Shown here in pieces: positions 6,024-14,772 of a stretch of 64,000 bases of DNA (the first letter of the stretch is position 1; the number at the start of each line of letters is the position of its first letter). Source of the DNA: a virus. The notes below the pieces were generated by a model that saw only the letters and a program-made list of their open reading frames with translations, had not been told where the DNA came from and did no database searches. Both the position numbers and the translations under genes were made by a program. The stretch covers positions 1 to 64,000 of IMG/VR virus record IMGVR_UViG_3300030329_003041. One strand, 5' to 3'.

Positions 6024-6392
6024 ATGGAAAAATTTCTTTATTTCACTGACGGTACAGCAGGAGCAAATGCAACAACAGAGGCTATATGTGTTCCTGTTAG
6101 TATGATCAAAAGTATGGAACCTGTTAGTGCTTCGGCAATGAACATTTATTTTAAAGAATTACGAGAAGAACAAGGAGCTACACAAGCTGTAGCAACAGCT
6201 AGATATTCTTACGTAGATCTTGAAATAACAGATGGAGGTTTTAAAGATGTATGTGAGGCTATAACTGGAGCTATAAATGACGTTAACAATAGTGGATTCA
6301 TAGTTATAGCTGATACACTAAATAGCAAGTTTATACACCCTAACATTACTGATGCTACTATTAAGTATAGTGATACTGATACTGCTGCATAA
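6024..6392 (+). CDS. Structural-type paralog 1 (122 aa)
   Basis: Shares over half its residues with the next gene. Both begin with L/MYFxDGTAGANATTEAIC and share KSMEP, IYFKELREEQGAT and a GFIVIADxLNxKF stretch. The pattern of alternating hydrophobic residues suggests an all-beta or alpha/beta domain. No signal peptide is present. The location in the late block and tandem duplication suggest capsid decoration or another virion component, but no family is recognised. Confidence 0.65.
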   Translation: MEKFLYFTDGTAGANATTEAICVPVSMIKSMEPVSASAMNIYFKELREEQGATQAVATARYSYVDLEITDGGFKDVCEAITGAINDVNNSGFIVIADTLNSKFIHPNITDATIKYSDTDTAA

Positions 6393-6424
6393 TCTAATTA
6401 TTAACTAATAAAATATAAAACATT

Positions 6425-6805
6425 ATGAAAAATATGCTTTATTTTAGTGATGGTACAGCAGGAGCAAATGCAACAACAGAAGCTATTTGCGTATCATCAG
6501 ACATGATTAAGAGTATGGAGCCTATTAGTGCTAGTTTGATGCACATTTATTTTAAAGAATTAAGAGAGGAACAAGGAGCTACAGCTGCTGTTGGAACTGA
6601 CAGATTTACTTATGTTGTCTTAACAATTGGCGATGGAGATTTTCCAGCTGTTGCTGAAGATATTGTTACTGCGCTTAATTCAAGTAGAAAAAGTAATAAC
6701 GGTTTTATTGTTATTGCAGATGCACTTAACGGTAAATTTTTAAATGGTAAAATCACAGATGCTAAAATAGTGTTTAGCGATGATGATATAGACTCTACTA
6801 ACTAA
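6425..6805 (+). CDS. Structural-type paralog 2 (126 aa)
   Basis: Tandem duplicate of 6024-6392, with the most divergence in the central region between residues 55 and 90 and at the acidic C-terminus. The N-terminal 20 residues and the ELREEQGAT block are nearly invariant, also at DNA level, indicating either recent duplication or strong constraint. Function is unknown. A virion role is inferred from position. Confidence 0.65.
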   Translation: MKNMLYFSDGTAGANATTEAICVSSDMIKSMEPISASLMHIYFKELREEQGATAAVGTDRFTYVVLTIGDGDFPAVAEDIVTALNSSRKSNNGFIVIADALNGKFLNGKITDAKIVFSDDDIDSTN

Positions 6806-6810
6806 TCTCA

Positions 6811-7251
6811 ATGAGATTAACATCTCACGATTTACGTGAATTACAAATCCTTAAGTATTACAGGCTCACTAGAAAGTGGGCTTGTAAGACTTACGGGTTA
6901 ACTGATGCAGATCTAGAGTTATTGATATATCTAGACTGTAAGAAAAGATTTACTCGAGCTGAATTTGAAGCTGGAGAATATACACTTAGCTGGGATAAAC
7001 ACCGCTGGGAAAAACTAAGAAAAGAAGGCTGGATTGAGGTCTGGCGTCATCGAAATCGAACTACGATTAAGTACAGCGTCTTCAAAACCTCGTTTAAATG
7101 CAGCCAACTCATAAGCAGAATATATAGAATATTATTAGGCGAGGAGGATATTCCAACACACGATAAAAGTGTATTTTTTAAAAACAAATCATATACAGAC
7201 AAAGTGTATAACAAAGCTGTAGATGATATGATAAAAGACTCTGAAAGATAA
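6811..7251 (+). CDS. Winged-helix-like DNA-binding protein (146 aa)
   Basis: Predicted helices (LRELQILKYYRLTRKWACKT; TDADLELLIYLDCKK) are followed by a turn and a possible wing (EGWIEVWRHRNRTTIKYSV), which resembles a MarR-type winged helix. The protein is basic. It begins five bases after the preceding stop and abuts the next gene. It may be a late regulator or a packaging factor. The HTH assignment is from pattern only. Confidence 0.5.
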   Translation: MRLTSHDLRELQILKYYRLTRKWACKTYGLTDADLELLIYLDCKKRFTRAEFEAGEYTLSWDKHRWEKLRKEGWIEVWRHRNRTTIKYSVFKTSFKCSQLISRIYRILLGEEDIPTHDKSVFFKNKSYTDKVYNKAVDDMIKDSER

Positions 7252-7610
7252 TGGGATTTAAACTAGGTTCTGAAAAAAGACAAATACGTAATTCAAGTAA
7301 TACACCTATTATTAGAAAAAACTTAGACGATGGTATTTTAGGTGAAGCTAATATGGACGGTAGTATTTACATAGATAAATCAGTACCTAAAGATAGTGCA
7401 CTTGAAAAGAAAGTAATAGCACACGAATCCCAACATCTAAAAGATATGTCTACTGGAGAATTATCCTATACAGATGATTATGTTCGTTATAAAGGTGTAA
7501 CATATCCTAGACGTGATGGTAAAATTAAATATAATGGCAAGTGGAGCGCAGAGGGCTCTAACGTTTTTCCTTGGGAGAAGAAAGCCGTAAAAGCTGAAAA
7601 GAATGCTTAA
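7251..7610 (+). CDS. Small HExxH metallopeptidase-like protein (119 aa)
   Basis: Contains AHESQHLKDM, giving an HExxH zinc motif at His58-Glu59-His62, in a helix after the strand-like GSIYIDKSVP. The C-terminal half is aromatic and basic (KWSAEGSNVFPWEKK). Its length fits a minimal zinc-peptidase-like domain. The start shares a base with the previous gene's stop, and the end overlaps the candidate holin gene by eight bases. Proximity to the holin could mean a role in lysis or particle maturation. The third zinc ligand was not identified. Confidence 0.55.
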   Translation: MGFKLGSEKRQIRNSSNTPIIRKNLDDGILGEANMDGSIYIDKSVPKDSALEKKVIAHESQHLKDMSTGELSYTDDYVRYKGVTYPRRDGKIKYNGKWSAEGSNVFPWEKKAVKAEKNA

Positions 7611-8022
7611 TAAAATGTTAGGTGGTATATTTGGTAAAGTATTAGATAATGCCAAAGGTATACTAGATGAGGTAATAACTACAGACGAAGAAAGAGAAAA
7701 AGTAAAGTTAGAGATCGAGAAAGTAATGCTCGAAGCTGAACGTGAAGCTTTTGCTAAAGAAGTGGAAGATCGTAAGTCAGCTAGAGACATGTATAAAGAT
7801 GATGCTATAATTCAGAAGATATTAGCAACACTGTTTACATTAGCTTATTTTGGTCTAACTTACGTGATGTTTAGATATTTCGTTTTAAAAGACGTTGTAT
7901 TAGGTGATTATGAGATAGGATTCATTTCTACCACATTTGGTGCAATGAGTGCTAAAGTAAATACAATAATAGACTTCTTCTTCGGGGGAAGTTCAAAACA
8001 GAATCAACAAGTAAATAAATAA
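7603..8022 (+). CDS. Candidate holin, 3TM gene-transfer-release type (139 aa)
   Basis: The N-terminal amphipathic charged helix (about 20-65, rich in Glu and Lys) is followed by two clear hydrophobic segments (IIQKILATLFTLAYFGLTYV, and GFISTTFGAMSAKVNTIIDF) and the ending FFFGGSS. This matches the layout and ending typical of the GTA_holin_3TM family. The product would make membrane lesions at lysis. It is far from the M15 endolysin at 42.9 kb, so lysis genes are split. Confidence 0.6.
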   Translation: MLNKMLGGIFGKVLDNAKGILDEVITTDEEREKVKLEIEKVMLEAEREAFAKEVEDRKSARDMYKDDAIIQKILATLFTLAYFGLTYVMFRYFVLKDVVLGDYEIGFISTTFGAMSAKVNTIIDFFFGGSSKQNQQVNK

Positions 8023-8027
8023 AAAAA

Positions 8028-8423
8028 ATGGGATTAAATTCAACAGCAACAGCTTGGAATTTCGGACAGCTTGGTAGTGGACATCTTAAAGCCAATGCTA
8101 CCGATCTTACACCTCCGCATGGTAGAGTAATAGTTGCTATAACAATGTTAGAAGATGTAAAGTTTGATCAACTAGTAGCTGCAACCGACGGTTCGTCTAG
8201 TTTAGTAGATACTGCTGGATCACTAGGTGATGGTGTAGCTTTTATTGGTACTCAGACTCAAACTAGGGCTAATGGTTTAGATCAATCAAATGATACCGCT
8301 GAGAGTGAAGCAATAGCAGATACCGTTATATTTCCAGAGGGCTTAACTATTTACGGTAGATGGAATAGAGTATCTTTACAAACTGACTATACACATGGTG
8401 TAATAGTTTATTACGGCTATTAA
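8028..8423 (+). CDS. Putative virion surface/decoration protein (131 aa)
   Basis: A Gly, Thr, Ser and Asp-rich protein with strand-like segments (GRVIVAITMLEDVKFDQLVA; GLTIYGRWNRVSL) and a C-terminus ending GVIVYYGY. This composition is typical of small beta-sandwich capsid or tail decoration proteins. The next gene starts on its stop codon (TAATGG), so translation is coupled. No specific family is recognised. Confidence 0.55.
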   Translation: MGLNSTATAWNFGQLGSGHLKANATDLTPPHGRVIVAITMLEDVKFDQLVAATDGSSSLVDTAGSLGDGVAFIGTQTQTRANGLDQSNDTAESEAIADTVIFPEGLTIYGRWNRVSLQTDYTHGVIVYYGY

Positions 8424-8770
8424 TGGCGTTGGGTAACGCAAATACATCAGCTCAAGCTAGAGGTAAAAATAAAGCTGTAAAAATTAGAAAACGTACGGAG
8501 GTTAGAAACGCTAGCGGTTGGACCTCTTTCTCCAGCTCTACAGTTCAGAGTAATGGTAGTAATGCTTGTGCTGCAACTATGGACCAAACATATTACCATG
8601 ACGGTAGTAGTTCAGCTCCGACTGCAGGTGATAAAGTTTACTCAAAAGCTAGAGCTAATGATAGGTATTTTCTAGCAGATGGCCACTATAGAATAGATGG
8701 TGGTGGAGGTAGGTTTAAAGCTATGCCTGTAACATCAGGTGTAGTTGGATCAATATCAGATTGTAGATAG
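8423..8770 (+). CDS. Hypothetical protein, possibly structural (115 aa)
   Basis: Begins with an Asn/Ala/Lys-rich segment (NANTSAQARGKNKAVKIRKR) and continues with Ser/Gly/Asp-rich stretches, including YYHDGSSSAPTAGDKVYSKA. The Gly-Asp-x-Val-Tyr and DGHYRIDGGGGRFKA patterns resemble short beta-repeat surface proteins. It overlaps the stop of the preceding gene by one base. The function is unknown. A virion role is inferred from composition and neighbours. Confidence 0.5.
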   Translation: MALGNANTSAQARGKNKAVKIRKRTEVRNASGWTSFSSSTVQSNGSNACAATMDQTYYHDGSSSAPTAGDKVYSKARANDRYFLADGHYRIDGGGGRFKAMPVTSGVVGSISDCR

Positions 8771-8805
8771 TAAATTTATATAAAACAATTAAATTAAATT
8801 AAATT

Positions 8806-9096
8806 ATGAATACAACAAAAGAAAAACTCGTTGACCTTAAACCTAAAGCTAAAAAAATTGAAACTGAAGAACTAACTAAACTTCAGTCTTTAGCTAAAGG
8901 TATCAATCAAGCCCAAAAACAAATAGGTATCATTGAGGTTCAAAAGCACAGCATGCTTCATGACATTTTTGAAATGAGAAGTTATATTATGGAAGTTCAA
9001 AAAGAACTTAAAGAAAAATATGGTTGTGACGATGTGAGTCTAGAAGATGGTACAATAAACTATAATTCAAATGAATCAAACGAAGCTAATTCGTAA
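8806..9096 (+). CDS. Coiled-coil hypothetical protein (96 aa)
   Basis: Almost entirely predicted helix with heptad-like spacing (KLQSLAKGINQAQKQIGIIE; MLHDIFEMRSYIMEVQKELK) and an Asn-rich tail. A leader of repeated AAATT precedes the ATG. Its end overlaps the next gene by 26 bases in another frame. It lies four genes upstream of the large terminase. Function is not recognised. Confidence 0.55.
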   Translation: MNTTKEKLVDLKPKAKKIETEELTKLQSLAKGINQAQKQIGIIEVQKHSMLHDIFEMRSYIMEVQKELKEKYGCDDVSLEDGTINYNSNESNEANS

Positions 9097-9298
9097 GATT
9101 ACAGTTGGAAAAGATTACAAGATAGACGCTATGCACTACTCTGTAGGTCAAGAAGTTTATGGTGGTCATACCATTTGTAATATTATGGAAGAAGAAGAAA
9201 AGTATAGTATTTATATTAAAAAAAACAAAGATATACTGCCTTGGAAAGATTTTAATAAAAACATGGCAATATCAGTTGAGTATAATTTAGAATACTAA
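9071..9298 (+). CDS. Hypothetical protein (75 aa)
   Basis: A small protein with strand-like elements (KITVGKDYKIDAMHYSVGQE; EKYSIYIKKNKDILPW). The start lies within the end of the preceding gene, and the stop overlaps the next start (TAATG), so it is part of a tightly packed unit leading to the terminase. No cysteine cluster, signal peptide or membrane segment. Function unknown. Confidence 0.5.
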   Translation: MNQTKLIRKITVGKDYKIDAMHYSVGQEVYGGHTICNIMEEEEKYSIYIKKNKDILPWKDFNKNMAISVEYNLEY

Positions 9299-9885
9299 TG
9301 AGAAGTATATATGGCTTTGTTATAAAACCAAAAGGTGGTAGATATAACAATACTAAAACAATCGGTGATAAAGAGTTAATAATAAACACTGAAATATATA
9401 ATCATCAATTTGTCAATAGAGAAGCCGAAGTTATATCTTGCCCAATGGTTGGTGATGACTTAGGGATAAAACCAGGTGATACAATAATAGTTCATCATAA
9501 TGTTTTTAGAAGATGGCATGATGTTAAAGGCAAAGAAAGAAATAGTAAATCCTATTTTAATGAAAATACCTATATTGTTTTCAAAGATCAAATATTCTTA
9601 TACAAAAATGATAAAAGTGATTGGAAAGCCCCTGATGGCTTTTCTTTTGTTATGCCCCTAAAATCTATAGACAAGTACGATATAGATCAAGAGAGGCCAC
9701 TTATGGGTGTTATAAAGTACTCTGATGGTTCTTTTGATAAACAAGATTTAGTTGGTGTTAGACCAAACAGTAAGTACGAGTTTATAATTGATGGTCAGAG
9801 ACTATATAGAGTTATGAACCATTTTATAACTATTAAGTATGAATATCAAGGAGACGAAGAAGAGTATAATCCAAGCTGGTCATAG
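9298..9885 (+). CDS. GroES-fold-like protein (195 aa)
   Basis: The first ~110 residues follow the order of a co-chaperonin beta-barrel: FVIKPKGG, a flexible segment (about 14-30), AEVISCPMVGDDLG, then GIKPGDTIIVHHN, and finally NTYIVFKDQIFLYKN, parallel to the last strand of GroES. A second half (KYDIDQERPLMGVIKYSD onward) adds another small beta domain. No clear GroEL-binding hydrophobic triplet is visible. It may be a divergent co-chaperonin or a barrel reused for a structural role. It overlaps the next ORF by 47 bases. Confidence 0.45.
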   Translation: MRSIYGFVIKPKGGRYNNTKTIGDKELIINTEIYNHQFVNREAEVISCPMVGDDLGIKPGDTIIVHHNVFRRWHDVKGKERNSKSYFNENTYIVFKDQIFLYKNDKSDWKAPDGFSFVMPLKSIDKYDIDQERPLMGVIKYSDGSFDKQDLVGVRPNSKYEFIIDGQRLYRVMNHFITIKYEYQGDEEEYNPSWS

Positions 9886-10114
9886 AGCAGTGGAAGAATT
9901 AATTAAAGTAGCTAAAGAAGCTATAGTTGACAGCGGTGATGATATTACTGCTGATAGACTTAAAAATGCTGCTGCTACAAAAAAATTGGCTATCTTTGAT
10001 GCTTTTGAAATACTCAATAGAATACAAGAAGAGCAAGCTATACTAGATGGTAAAACTGAAGATAAAAAAGAAGACAAAGTTTTCAAAGGTTTTGCTGAAG
10101 GTAGATCTAAGTAA
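9839..10114 (+). CDS. Candidate terminase small subunit (91 aa)
   Basis: A mainly helical small protein (AGHRAVEELIKVAKEAIVDS; ADRLKNAAATKKLAIFDAFE) with a charged C-terminus. It sits immediately upstream of the large terminase and shares one base with its start, the usual place of the DNA-recognition subunit of the packaging motor. The assignment rests on position, size and helical content, and no HTH is obvious. The start codon is inside the preceding gene, a 47-base overlap. Confidence 0.45.
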   Translation: MNIKETKKSIIQAGHRAVEELIKVAKEAIVDSGDDITADRLKNAAATKKLAIFDAFEILNRIQEEQAILDGKTEDKKEDKVFKGFAEGRSK

Positions 10115-12330
10115 TGTACGAGCAAACATTATATAAAATAATAGAACCTATAAAGCTTACTACTATTAAAAGACTTAATAAAGGTAAGAAGTGGAAACAA
10201 GGATATGATCCTGACCATGACATTATTATACTTGGTACTACAGGTCAAATAGGTGAAATATATGAAATACAAGGTTTAAAAATAGCTTTGCCAAAACCAC
10301 CTAAAAGTATATATTCTAATGATAAAAAGAAGTGGGAGCAAATACCTAAACCTGATATACTTAAAAAGATAAAAACTATATTTGATTGGCGTGCATATCC
10401 TGAAGAGCAAAAACCTCAATGGTATGATTATATAGATGAAGAATTTAAACGCCGCGAAGATGGTTTTTGGTTTAATAATGATGGAATCCCAACTTATATA
10501 ACAGGTAGTCATTATATGTATTTACAATGGAGTAAGATTGACGTAGGTGCCCCTGATTTTCGTGAAGCAAATAGATTATTCTTTTTATTTTGGGAAGCTT
10601 GTAAATTAGATAAGCGATGCTACGGAATGTGTTATTTGAAAAACAGACGTTCTGGTTTCTCATTTATGAGTTCAGCAGAAGCTGTGAATCAAGCTACAAT
10701 ATCTAGCGACTCAAGATTTGGTATACTATCAAAAAGTGGTAGTGATGCTAAGAAGATGTTTACAGACAAAGTAGTACCAATATCTATAAATTATCCTTTT
10801 TTCTTTAAACCTATCCAAGATGGTATGGATAGACCTAAGTCAGAACTTGCTTATCGTGTTCCTGCTAGTAAATTTACTCGTAAGAAATTAGATACTAACG
10901 AAAAGTTAGAAGATATAAAAGGTCTTGATACAACTATTGACTGGAAGAATACTGGTGATAATAGTTATGATGGTGAAAAGCTTTCTCTATTAGTACATGA
11001 TGAAAGTGGTAAATGGGAGAGACCTGATAATATACTTAATAACTGGCGAGTGACTAAAACTTGTTTAAGGTTAGGTAGTAGAATTATAGGTAAGTGTATG
11101 ATGGGATCAACATCTAATGCTTTAGATAAAGGTGGTGATAACTTTAAAAAATTATATAACGACAGCGATGTCACAAAACGTAATAAAAATGGTCAAACAC
11201 GATCTGGTTTATATTCTTTGTTTATCCCAATGGAATGGAACTTTGAAGGTTTTATTGACGAGTTTGGAAGACCAGTATTCAGTACTCCAACACAAGACGT
11301 TTATGGACCAGACGGTGAACTAATTGATGTTGGTGTAATTGATCACTGGGATAATGAAGTTGAAGGTCTGAAAGAAGATCAAGATGCATTAAATGAATTT
11401 TATCGTCAATTCCCAAGAACTGAAGAGCATGCTTTTAGAGATGAAACAAAAAATAGTTTATTTAATCTTGTAAAAATATACGAGCAAATAGATTATAATG
11501 AAGGTATTAGAAATTCAGCAGTAACGACTACTGGAAGCTTCCAATGGGTTGGTGGTGTAAAAGATACTAGTGTTGTTTTTAATCCAGATCCAACTGGAAG
11601 ATTTAAAATTAGCTGGGTACCGCCTCAAAATCTTCAAAATAGAGTGATAGTTAAAAATGGGGTTAAATATCCTGGAAATGAACATATGGGAGCTTTTGGC
11701 TGTGATAGCTATGATATTAGTGGAACAGTTGATGGACGTGGATCAAACGGTGCTCTTCATGGTTTAACTAAATTCAGCATGGAAGATTCCCCAGCAAACA
11801 CATTCTTTTTAGAATACATTGCTAGACCTCAAACCGCTGAAATATTTTTTGAAGATGTATTGATGGCTTGTGTATTTTATGGCATGCCATTATTAGCAGA
11901 GAATAATAAACCAAGACTTTTATATTATTTTAAACGAAGAGGTTATAGAGGGTTTAGTATGAATAGACCTGATAAAATCTGGAACAAATTGTCCGCAGCT
12001 GAAAAAGAAGTTGGTGGTATACCAAACTCTAGTGAGGATATTAAACAAGCTCACGCCGCGGCAATTGAAATGTATATCAATGATCATATTGGTCATTTAG
12101 GTGAAGGTAATTATGGTACTATGTACTTTAACGAAACACTTAATGACTGGGCAAAATTTGATATAACTAAAAGAACTAAGTTTGATGCGGCTATAAGTTC
12201 AGGATTAGCTATCATGGGTTGTAATAGACATTTGTACTCTCCTAAAGCACCTTCTTATAAACCAAAGTTAAACATAAATATAAGTAAATATAAACAAGAT
12301 GGTTTTACATCTAAAATAATTAAAAGATAA
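10114..12330 (+). CDS. terL: Terminase large subunit
   Basis: 738 residues, in the long range seen in Bacteroidota podovirus-like phages. An unusual Walker-A-like loop (LKNRRSGFSF, near residue 172) is followed by Walker B with LLVHDESGKW (Asp-Glu near 293-294). A GCDSYDISG segment near 528 fits the first acidic residue of the C-terminal RNase H-like nuclease. The protein translocates and cuts concatemeric DNA into the procapsid. The portal gene follows with a two-base gap. Confidence 0.85.
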   Translation: MYEQTLYKIIEPIKLTTIKRLNKGKKWKQGYDPDHDIIILGTTGQIGEIYEIQGLKIALPKPPKSIYSNDKKKWEQIPKPDILKKIKTIFDWRAYPEEQKPQWYDYIDEEFKRREDGFWFNNDGIPTYITGSHYMYLQWSKIDVGAPDFREANRLFFLFWEACKLDKRCYGMCYLKNRRSGFSFMSSAEAVNQATISSDSRFGILSKSGSDAKKMFTDKVVPISINYPFFFKPIQDGMDRPKSELAYRVPASKFTRKKLDTNEKLEDIKGLDTTIDWKNTGDNSYDGEKLSLLVHDESGKWERPDNILNNWRVTKTCLRLGSRIIGKCMMGSTSNALDKGGDNFKKLYNDSDVTKRNKNGQTRSGLYSLFIPMEWNFEGFIDEFGRPVFSTPTQDVYGPDGELIDVGVIDHWDNEVEGLKEDQDALNEFYRQFPRTEEHAFRDETKNSLFNLVKIYEQIDYNEGIRNSAVTTTGSFQWVGGVKDTSVVFNPDPTGRFKISWVPPQNLQNRVIVKNGVKYPGNEHMGAFGCDSYDISGTVDGRGSNGALHGLTKFSMEDSPANTFFLEYIARPQTAEIFFEDVLMACVFYGMPLLAENNKPRLLYYFKRRGYRGFSMNRPDKIWNKLSAAEKEVGGIPNSSEDIKQAHAAAIEMYINDHIGHLGEGNYGTMYFNETLNDWAKFDITKRTKFDAAISSGLAIMGCNRHLYSPKAPSYKPKLNINISKYKQDGFTSKIIKR

Positions 12331-12332
12331 TT

Positions 12333-14750
12333 ATGGCTGAGTCAGTTGTAAAGAGTTTTTTTCCAAGTCAAGCAGTTAGTGATATTGAGAAAATGACTAA
12401 CGAGTACGGTTTAAAAGTAGCAAGAGCTATTGAGCAAGAATGGTTTTCTAGTGATAGAGGATCAAGAGCCGGTAGACATATAAATACTAAAAATGATTTC
12501 CACAACTTAAGATTGTATGCTAGAGGTGAACAATCTATTCAAAAGTATAAAGATGAGTTATCTATAAATGGTGACTTAAGTTACTTAAATTTAGACTGGA
12601 AACCAGTACCTATTATACCTAAGTTCGTCGATATTGTAGTTAATGGCTTAGCTCAAAGAAATTATGATATTAAAGCATACTCACAGGATCCTTATGGAGT
12701 GGAAAAACGTACTGAGTATATGGAAAGCATACTTAGAGATTTAAGATCAAAAGAATATACTGATTTAGTAATGCAAGCAACTGGCGTTGATTTAACAGAA
12801 AATGATATGTCAGATATGCCTGAAAATGAAGAAGAGTTAAAACTACACATGCAAATGACTTATAAGCAAGCTGTAGAGTTAGCTGAAGAACAGGCTATAA
12901 ATGTTTTACTTGAAGGTAGTAATTATGAATTAATTAAACGTAGATTTTTCTACGATTTAACAGTATTAGGAATTGGTGCTGTAAAAACTAGTTTTGATAC
13001 TTCAAGAGGTGTTGTTGTTGAATATGTTGATCCAGCAGATTTAGTTTACTCTAAAACAGAATCCCCCTATTTTGATGATATATATTATGTTGGTGAAGTT
13101 AAACATGTACCTATTAATGAATTAGTAGTTCAATTCCCTGACTTAACTGAAGAACAAATAAAAGAAATATCTGAAACTAATAATTACGATAAAGGTAATT
13201 ACAATACTCAAAGAGATTATGATAATAACCAGGTTCAAGTCTTATACTTCAACTGGAAAACTCACAAAAACGAAACCTACAAAATTAAAGAAGTTGGTTC
13301 AGGTGCTGAGAAAGCCATTGAGAAAGATGATACATTTAATCCTCCAAAAGATTTAGACGGAAACTTTATTAAATTACAAAGACAAATAGAGTGCTTGTAT
13401 GAAGGAGCTTTAATATTAGGTACTGATAAATTACTTAAATGGGAGATAGCTAGAAACATGCTACGCCCTAAAAGTGATTTTACTAAAGTTAAAATGAATT
13501 ATAGTATTGTAGCACCTAGAATGTATAATGGTCGTATTGAATCATTAGTAAAGCGTATAACTGGTTTTGCTGATATGATACAGTTAACACACTTAAAGTT
13601 ACAGCAAGTATTATCTCGCATGGTACCAGATGGTGTTTATTTAGATGCTGATGGTTTAGCCGAAATAGACTTAGGTAACGGTACAAACTATAATCCACAA
13701 GAAGCATTAAATATGTTCTTCCAAACAGGTTCTGTTATTGGTAGATCATTTACTGAAACTGGAGATATGAATCCAGGTAAAGTGCCTATACAGGAAATAT
13801 CAAGTGGATCAGGTGGTCAAAAAATGCAAAGCTTAATTGCTACGTATAATTACTACTTACAAATGATTCGTGATGTCACCGGACTGAATGAAGCTAGAGA
13901 TGGTACAACACCTGATAAAAATGCTTTAGTTGGTGTTCAAAAACTAGCAGCTGCTAATAGTAACACTGCTACAAGACATATATTACAGTCTGGGTTATTC
14001 TTAACTGTTGAAGTGGCTGAGCAATTATCACTTAGAATATCAGACATTATTGAGTACTCTCCAACTAAAGAAGCTTTTATACATGCTTTAGGTGCTCACA
14101 ACGTAGCTACATTAGAAGAAATGTGTAGTTTACATTTGTATGACTTTGGTATATTTATTGATTTAGCACCAGATGAAGAAGAAAAAGCTATGCTTGAAAA
14201 CAATATACAACAAGCTTTAGCTCAAGGTGGTATAGATTTAGAGGATGCAATAGATGTGAGAGATATTAAAAATATCAAATTGGCTAATCAAGTATTAAAG
14301 ATTAGACGTAAGAAAAAACAAGAGCGTGATCAATTAGTTCAACAGCAAAATATTAAAGCACAAGCTGACGCTAATGCCCAAGCACAACAAGTTGCAGCTC
14401 AAGCAGAGATGCAGAAAGATCAAGCAAAGATGCAAGGTCAAGCTCAATTAGAGCAAGTTAAAGCTCAATTTGAAGCTGAAAAATTAAAACAAGAATTAGC
14501 TGGTAAAAAAGAGTTAATGATGTTAGAGTTTCAAATAAACCAACAATTAAAAAGTATGGATCAAAGCACTGTAAATGCTAAAGAAAAGATGAAAGAAGAT
14601 CGTAAAGATGAGAGAACTAGAATCCAAGCGTCACAGCAAAGTGAACTTATAGAGCAAAGAAAAACAGGTAATCCACCTAAAAACTTTGAATCATCAGGTA
14701 ATGATATACTTGGTGGTGGTATGGGATTAGAAGATTTTAATCCTAGATAA
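12333..14750 (+). CDS. Portal protein
   Basis: 805 residues directly downstream of the large terminase. The N-terminal half holds the portal-like helices and strands. The fragment YNYYLQMIRDVTGLNEARDG (near 505-525), followed by KNALVGVQKLAAANS, is typical of portal proteins of podovirus-like marine phages. Residues about 660-770 form a Gln/Ala/Lys-rich coiled coil (NAQAQQVAAQAEMQKDQAKM), expected for a portal barrel. It forms the dodecameric vertex through which DNA enters. Confidence 0.8.
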   Translation: MAESVVKSFFPSQAVSDIEKMTNEYGLKVARAIEQEWFSSDRGSRAGRHINTKNDFHNLRLYARGEQSIQKYKDELSINGDLSYLNLDWKPVPIIPKFVDIVVNGLAQRNYDIKAYSQDPYGVEKRTEYMESILRDLRSKEYTDLVMQATGVDLTENDMSDMPENEEELKLHMQMTYKQAVELAEEQAINVLLEGSNYELIKRRFFYDLTVLGIGAVKTSFDTSRGVVVEYVDPADLVYSKTESPYFDDIYYVGEVKHVPINELVVQFPDLTEEQIKEISETNNYDKGNYNTQRDYDNNQVQVLYFNWKTHKNETYKIKEVGSGAEKAIEKDDTFNPPKDLDGNFIKLQRQIECLYEGALILGTDKLLKWEIARNMLRPKSDFTKVKMNYSIVAPRMYNGRIESLVKRITGFADMIQLTHLKLQQVLSRMVPDGVYLDADGLAEIDLGNGTNYNPQEALNMFFQTGSVIGRSFTETGDMNPGKVPIQEISSGSGGQKMQSLIATYNYYLQMIRDVTGLNEARDGTTPDKNALVGVQKLAAANSNTATRHILQSGLFLTVEVAEQLSLRISDIIEYSPTKEAFIHALGAHNVATLEEMCSLHLYDFGIFIDLAPDEEEKAMLENNIQQALAQGGIDLEDAIDVRDIKNIKLANQVLKIRRKKKQERDQLVQQQNIKAQADANAQAQQVAAQAEMQKDQAKMQGQAQLEQVKAQFEAEKLKQELAGKKELMMLEFQINQQLKSMDQSTVNAKEKMKEDRKDERTRIQASQQSELIEQRKTGNPPKNFESSGNDILGGGMGLEDFNPR

Positions 14751-14772
14751 TTACTAATTTTTATTTTATATT

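Noticed and set aside
7603-8022. Calling both 7603 and 46176 as the holin
   Set aside because: Only one may be the true holin. The 3TM-type match at 7603 and the two-span protein at 46176 cannot be separated without experiment, so both are marked as candidates.
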